A stretch of DNA of 7,983 nt from Candidatus Coatesiibacteriota bacterium (lineage in GTDB: Bacteria > Oederibacteriota > CAKKQC01): NCBI GenBank assembly GCA_023265785.1, contig JAHFSL010000096.1, positions 1-7,983 of the forward strand, in the 5' to 3' direction. The position numbers and the translations under genes were made by a program. The notes under the pieces were generated by a model that saw only the letters and a program-made list of their open reading frames with translations, did not search any database and was not told the origin of the DNA. Shown here piece by piece: positions 6,658 to 7,983 of this stretch. The first letter of the stretch is position 1. Each line of letters starts with the position of its first letter.

Positions 6658-6677
6658 CGCATTCATTCTTCCGTGCC

Positions 6678-7983
6678 GTGGCCCTGGCCGCCGCGTTCGT
6701 TTCGGGTGTCTGTGTTGCGGGGGGGCGGCCGGTGTGGGATCTCCAGGGTATCGTGGTGGCCTCGACCGAATCCACCAAGTGGGCGGTCCGGGTGGTGCCC
6801 GATGGGGCGGGCGGATTCGTGGCCGCATGGGAAGAAAATCGGGGCCGGCGGCTGTGCTGTCGCGACACCCGGGACCTGTACGCCCAGCGCATCGGCCCCG
6901 ACGGCGCGAAGCTCTGGGGGGCACAGGATGTCCAGATCGCCGCCGAGGCGGCGGGCGAGGAACTCCTGGGGCTCGCGCCGGCGGCCGGCGGCGGTGCGTT
7001 CGTCGTGTGGCGCCGGGGCGGGGGTACCCTGCTCGCACAGCGCCTGGACGCCAGGGGGGCCAAGCAGGACGGGGTGGACGGGACCTCCGTCTTTGCCGTC
7101 GCGGAGACCTGCGAGTGGGCGCCCGGGACCGGGTCGGCCTGGGATCCCGATGGCCGCGGGGGGGTGGTGGCCTGGGGCTATCCCGGCCCGGGACCGGGGC
7201 GGGCGTCCGTTCTGGTGTCGGCGCTCGCGGCCTCGGCTTCGGGATGGACGGCGGGACCTCCGCTCGCCGCGCTGGCGGGCCTGGGTCTCCACCCGGCGGC
7301 GGTTGCGGCCGGGGGCCGGGGCGCACGGCTGGTCTTTGTCTGGACGGTCACGTCGGGGGGCCTCCAGTTCACCGCCGTGCCCGTCGGGCCGGACGGCGCG
7401 CCTGCCGCGCGGCCCGTGTCGGTCGGACCCGCACAGTCCGATGCGCGCTGGGTCCATGCGGAAACGGCCGGTGACGGCACGGGCGGCGCCTGGGTGGTGT
7501 GGGCGGCCGTCAAGCCCGAGGCGATGGGCAAGGCGCATCCGGTCCGCGTGGGCTGGGTCGGCCCCGCCACGGGCCGGGCCTGGCGCGCCGGCTGGGCGAA
7601 CGCGGGTGAGGCGCGAACGCTCGCGATGTTCATCCCGCCCACCATGGTGGGGTCCGGCGGCGGCGAGGAGGTGCCCGCGACGAACGAGCTGGTCGCCTGG
7701 CGGACGACCAGCGTGATCGCGGCCGCCGGAGAGAAGGCGGCCCTCATGGCGCGGCTGCGCGGGGACCAGGTCGAGGTGGTGGCCGTCCGCCGTGCCGGGA
7801 CGTCCGTCACGGTGGGGCCCGCCCGGGCCTTCGGCGGCAAGGCGTACAGCGGATTCGGCCCCCGGCTGGTTCCGGACGGCCGGAATGGTGCGGCGCTGAT
7901 CTGGGTGGAACAGGCTGATCCCGCGCACTGGACCATGGTGGCGGTGCGGGTGCGCGCCCGGAACGGGTCGGTGGAGACGGACG
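6678..7983 (+). CDS. Secreted repeat protein, probable beta-propeller; 3' end outside window
   Basis: The frame starting at GTG 6678 stays open to the window end (435 codons) and reads as a normal protein, whereas frames overlapping it give Arg/Pro/Gly-rich shadow sequence. The N-terminus (MALAAAFVSGVCVAGG) is hydrophobic, like a signal peptide without a charged start. Seven repeats, often opening with (P)DGxGG, end in hydrophobic residues plus Trp: W51 (GAGGFVAAW), W111 (GAFVVW), W166 (GRGGVVAW), W222 (RLVFVW), W275 (GAWVVW), W341 (NELVAW) and W409 (GAALIW). Spacing is 53-68 residues, as in beta-propeller blades. The segment DLYAQRIGPDGAKLWG after the first repeat is typical of secreted repeat proteins that carry YAQR-type repeats. 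Function is unknown; more repeats or a C-terminal sorting domain may follow. The start is uncertain: there is no Shine-Dalgarno, and the tRNA ends 20 bases upstream. The frame is open through the tRNA to GTG 6576, which is implausible. Confidence 0.85.
   Translation, partial: MALAAAFVSGVCVAGGRPVWDLQGIVVASTESTKWAVRVVPDGAGGFVAAWEENRGRRLCCRDTRDLYAQRIGPDGAKLWGAQDVQIAAEAAGEELLGLAPAAGGGAFVVWRRGGGTLLAQRLDARGAKQDGVDGTSVFAVAETCEWAPGTGSAWDPDGRGGVVAWGYPGPGPGRASVLVSALAASASGWTAGPPLAALAGLGLHPAAVAAGGRGARLVFVWTVTSGGLQFTAVPVGPDGAPAARPVSVGPAQSDARWVHAETAGDGTGGAWVVWAAVKPEAMGKAHPVRVGWVGPATGRAWRAGWANAGEARTLAMFIPPTMVGSGGGEEVPATNELVAWRTTSVIAAAGEKAALMARLRGDQVEVVAVRRAGTSVTVGPARAFGGKAYSGFGPRLVPDGRNGAALIWVEQADPAHWTMVAVRVRARNGSVETD

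Noticed and set aside
6576..6677. Open frame through the tRNA to GTG 6576, which would extend the propeller protein
   Set aside because: It would translate the whole tRNA gene; the tRNA fold is perfect and the N-terminal extension adds nothing protein-like.
6673..7716. 347-aa + strand frame after the tRNA
   Set aside because: Arg/Pro/Gly/Trp-rich with no motif; the frame one base earlier gives regular repeats and a hydrophobic N-terminus.
6663..7928. 421-aa minus-strand frame over the propeller gene
   Set aside because: Shadow composition and no recognisable domain; antisense to a coherent repeat protein.
1..7983. Mobile elements, CRISPR arrays, integrase or tRNA attachment-site duplication
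   Set aside because: No transposase or integrase motifs, no regularly spaced direct repeats, and no second copy of the tRNA 3' end in the window.

Overview
This is a very GC-rich bacterial window (roughly 70% G+C by eye). Apart from a short non-coding stretch and a tRNA near base 6600, it is almost entirely coding, and all supported genes are on the + strand. The organism is most likely diderm (Gram-negative type): an EnvC-like amidase activator, a YibQ-like divergent polysaccharide deacetylase, a C-terminal processing protease and an N-acylated lipoprotein occur together. Beyond that, the lineage cannot be fixed from sequence alone. A proteobacterial-type or high-GC candidate-phylum bacterium would both fit.

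Bases 1-6514 look like one tightly packed transcription unit of six genes. In order they are: the 3' end of DNA polymerase I (polA); an EnvC-like coiled-coil/LytM protein; a secreted PDZ/S41-protease homologue that has lost both catalytic residues; a complete S41 C-terminal processing protease with an intact Ser/Lys/Gln set; a membrane-anchored divergent polysaccharide deacetylase; and a small lipoprotein of unknown function. Every one of the five junctions is a 4-base stop/start overlap (GTGA, ATGA, GTGA, CTGA, GTGA), which suggests translational coupling. The CTGA junction means the deacetylase probably starts at a non-canonical CTG. The promoter lies upstream of the window.

After the lipoprotein gene comes a short spacer with a hairpin and a possible -10 box. 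It is followed by a perfectly folded tRNA-Arg(CCG) at 6585-6657. About 20 bases after the tRNA begins a secreted protein gene that runs off the right edge. It contains seven regularly spaced repeats ending in a hydrophobic-Trp motif, so it is probably a beta-propeller. The longest start-to-stop reading frames over that region are shadows in other frames and should not be mistaken for this gene.

Functionally, the five genes after polA all act outside the cytoplasm: control of peptidoglycan amidases (EnvC-like), periplasmic proteolysis (S41 pair), a glycan deacetylase-fold protein and a lipoprotein. This resembles the envC-ctp-yibQ clusters common in Gram-negative bacteria, with polA unusually placed in front and with a pseudoprotease added. 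I saw no mobile element, CRISPR array or obvious defence system. The points most worth checking are the pseudoprotease/protease pair, the CTG start and the tRNA-linked propeller gene.
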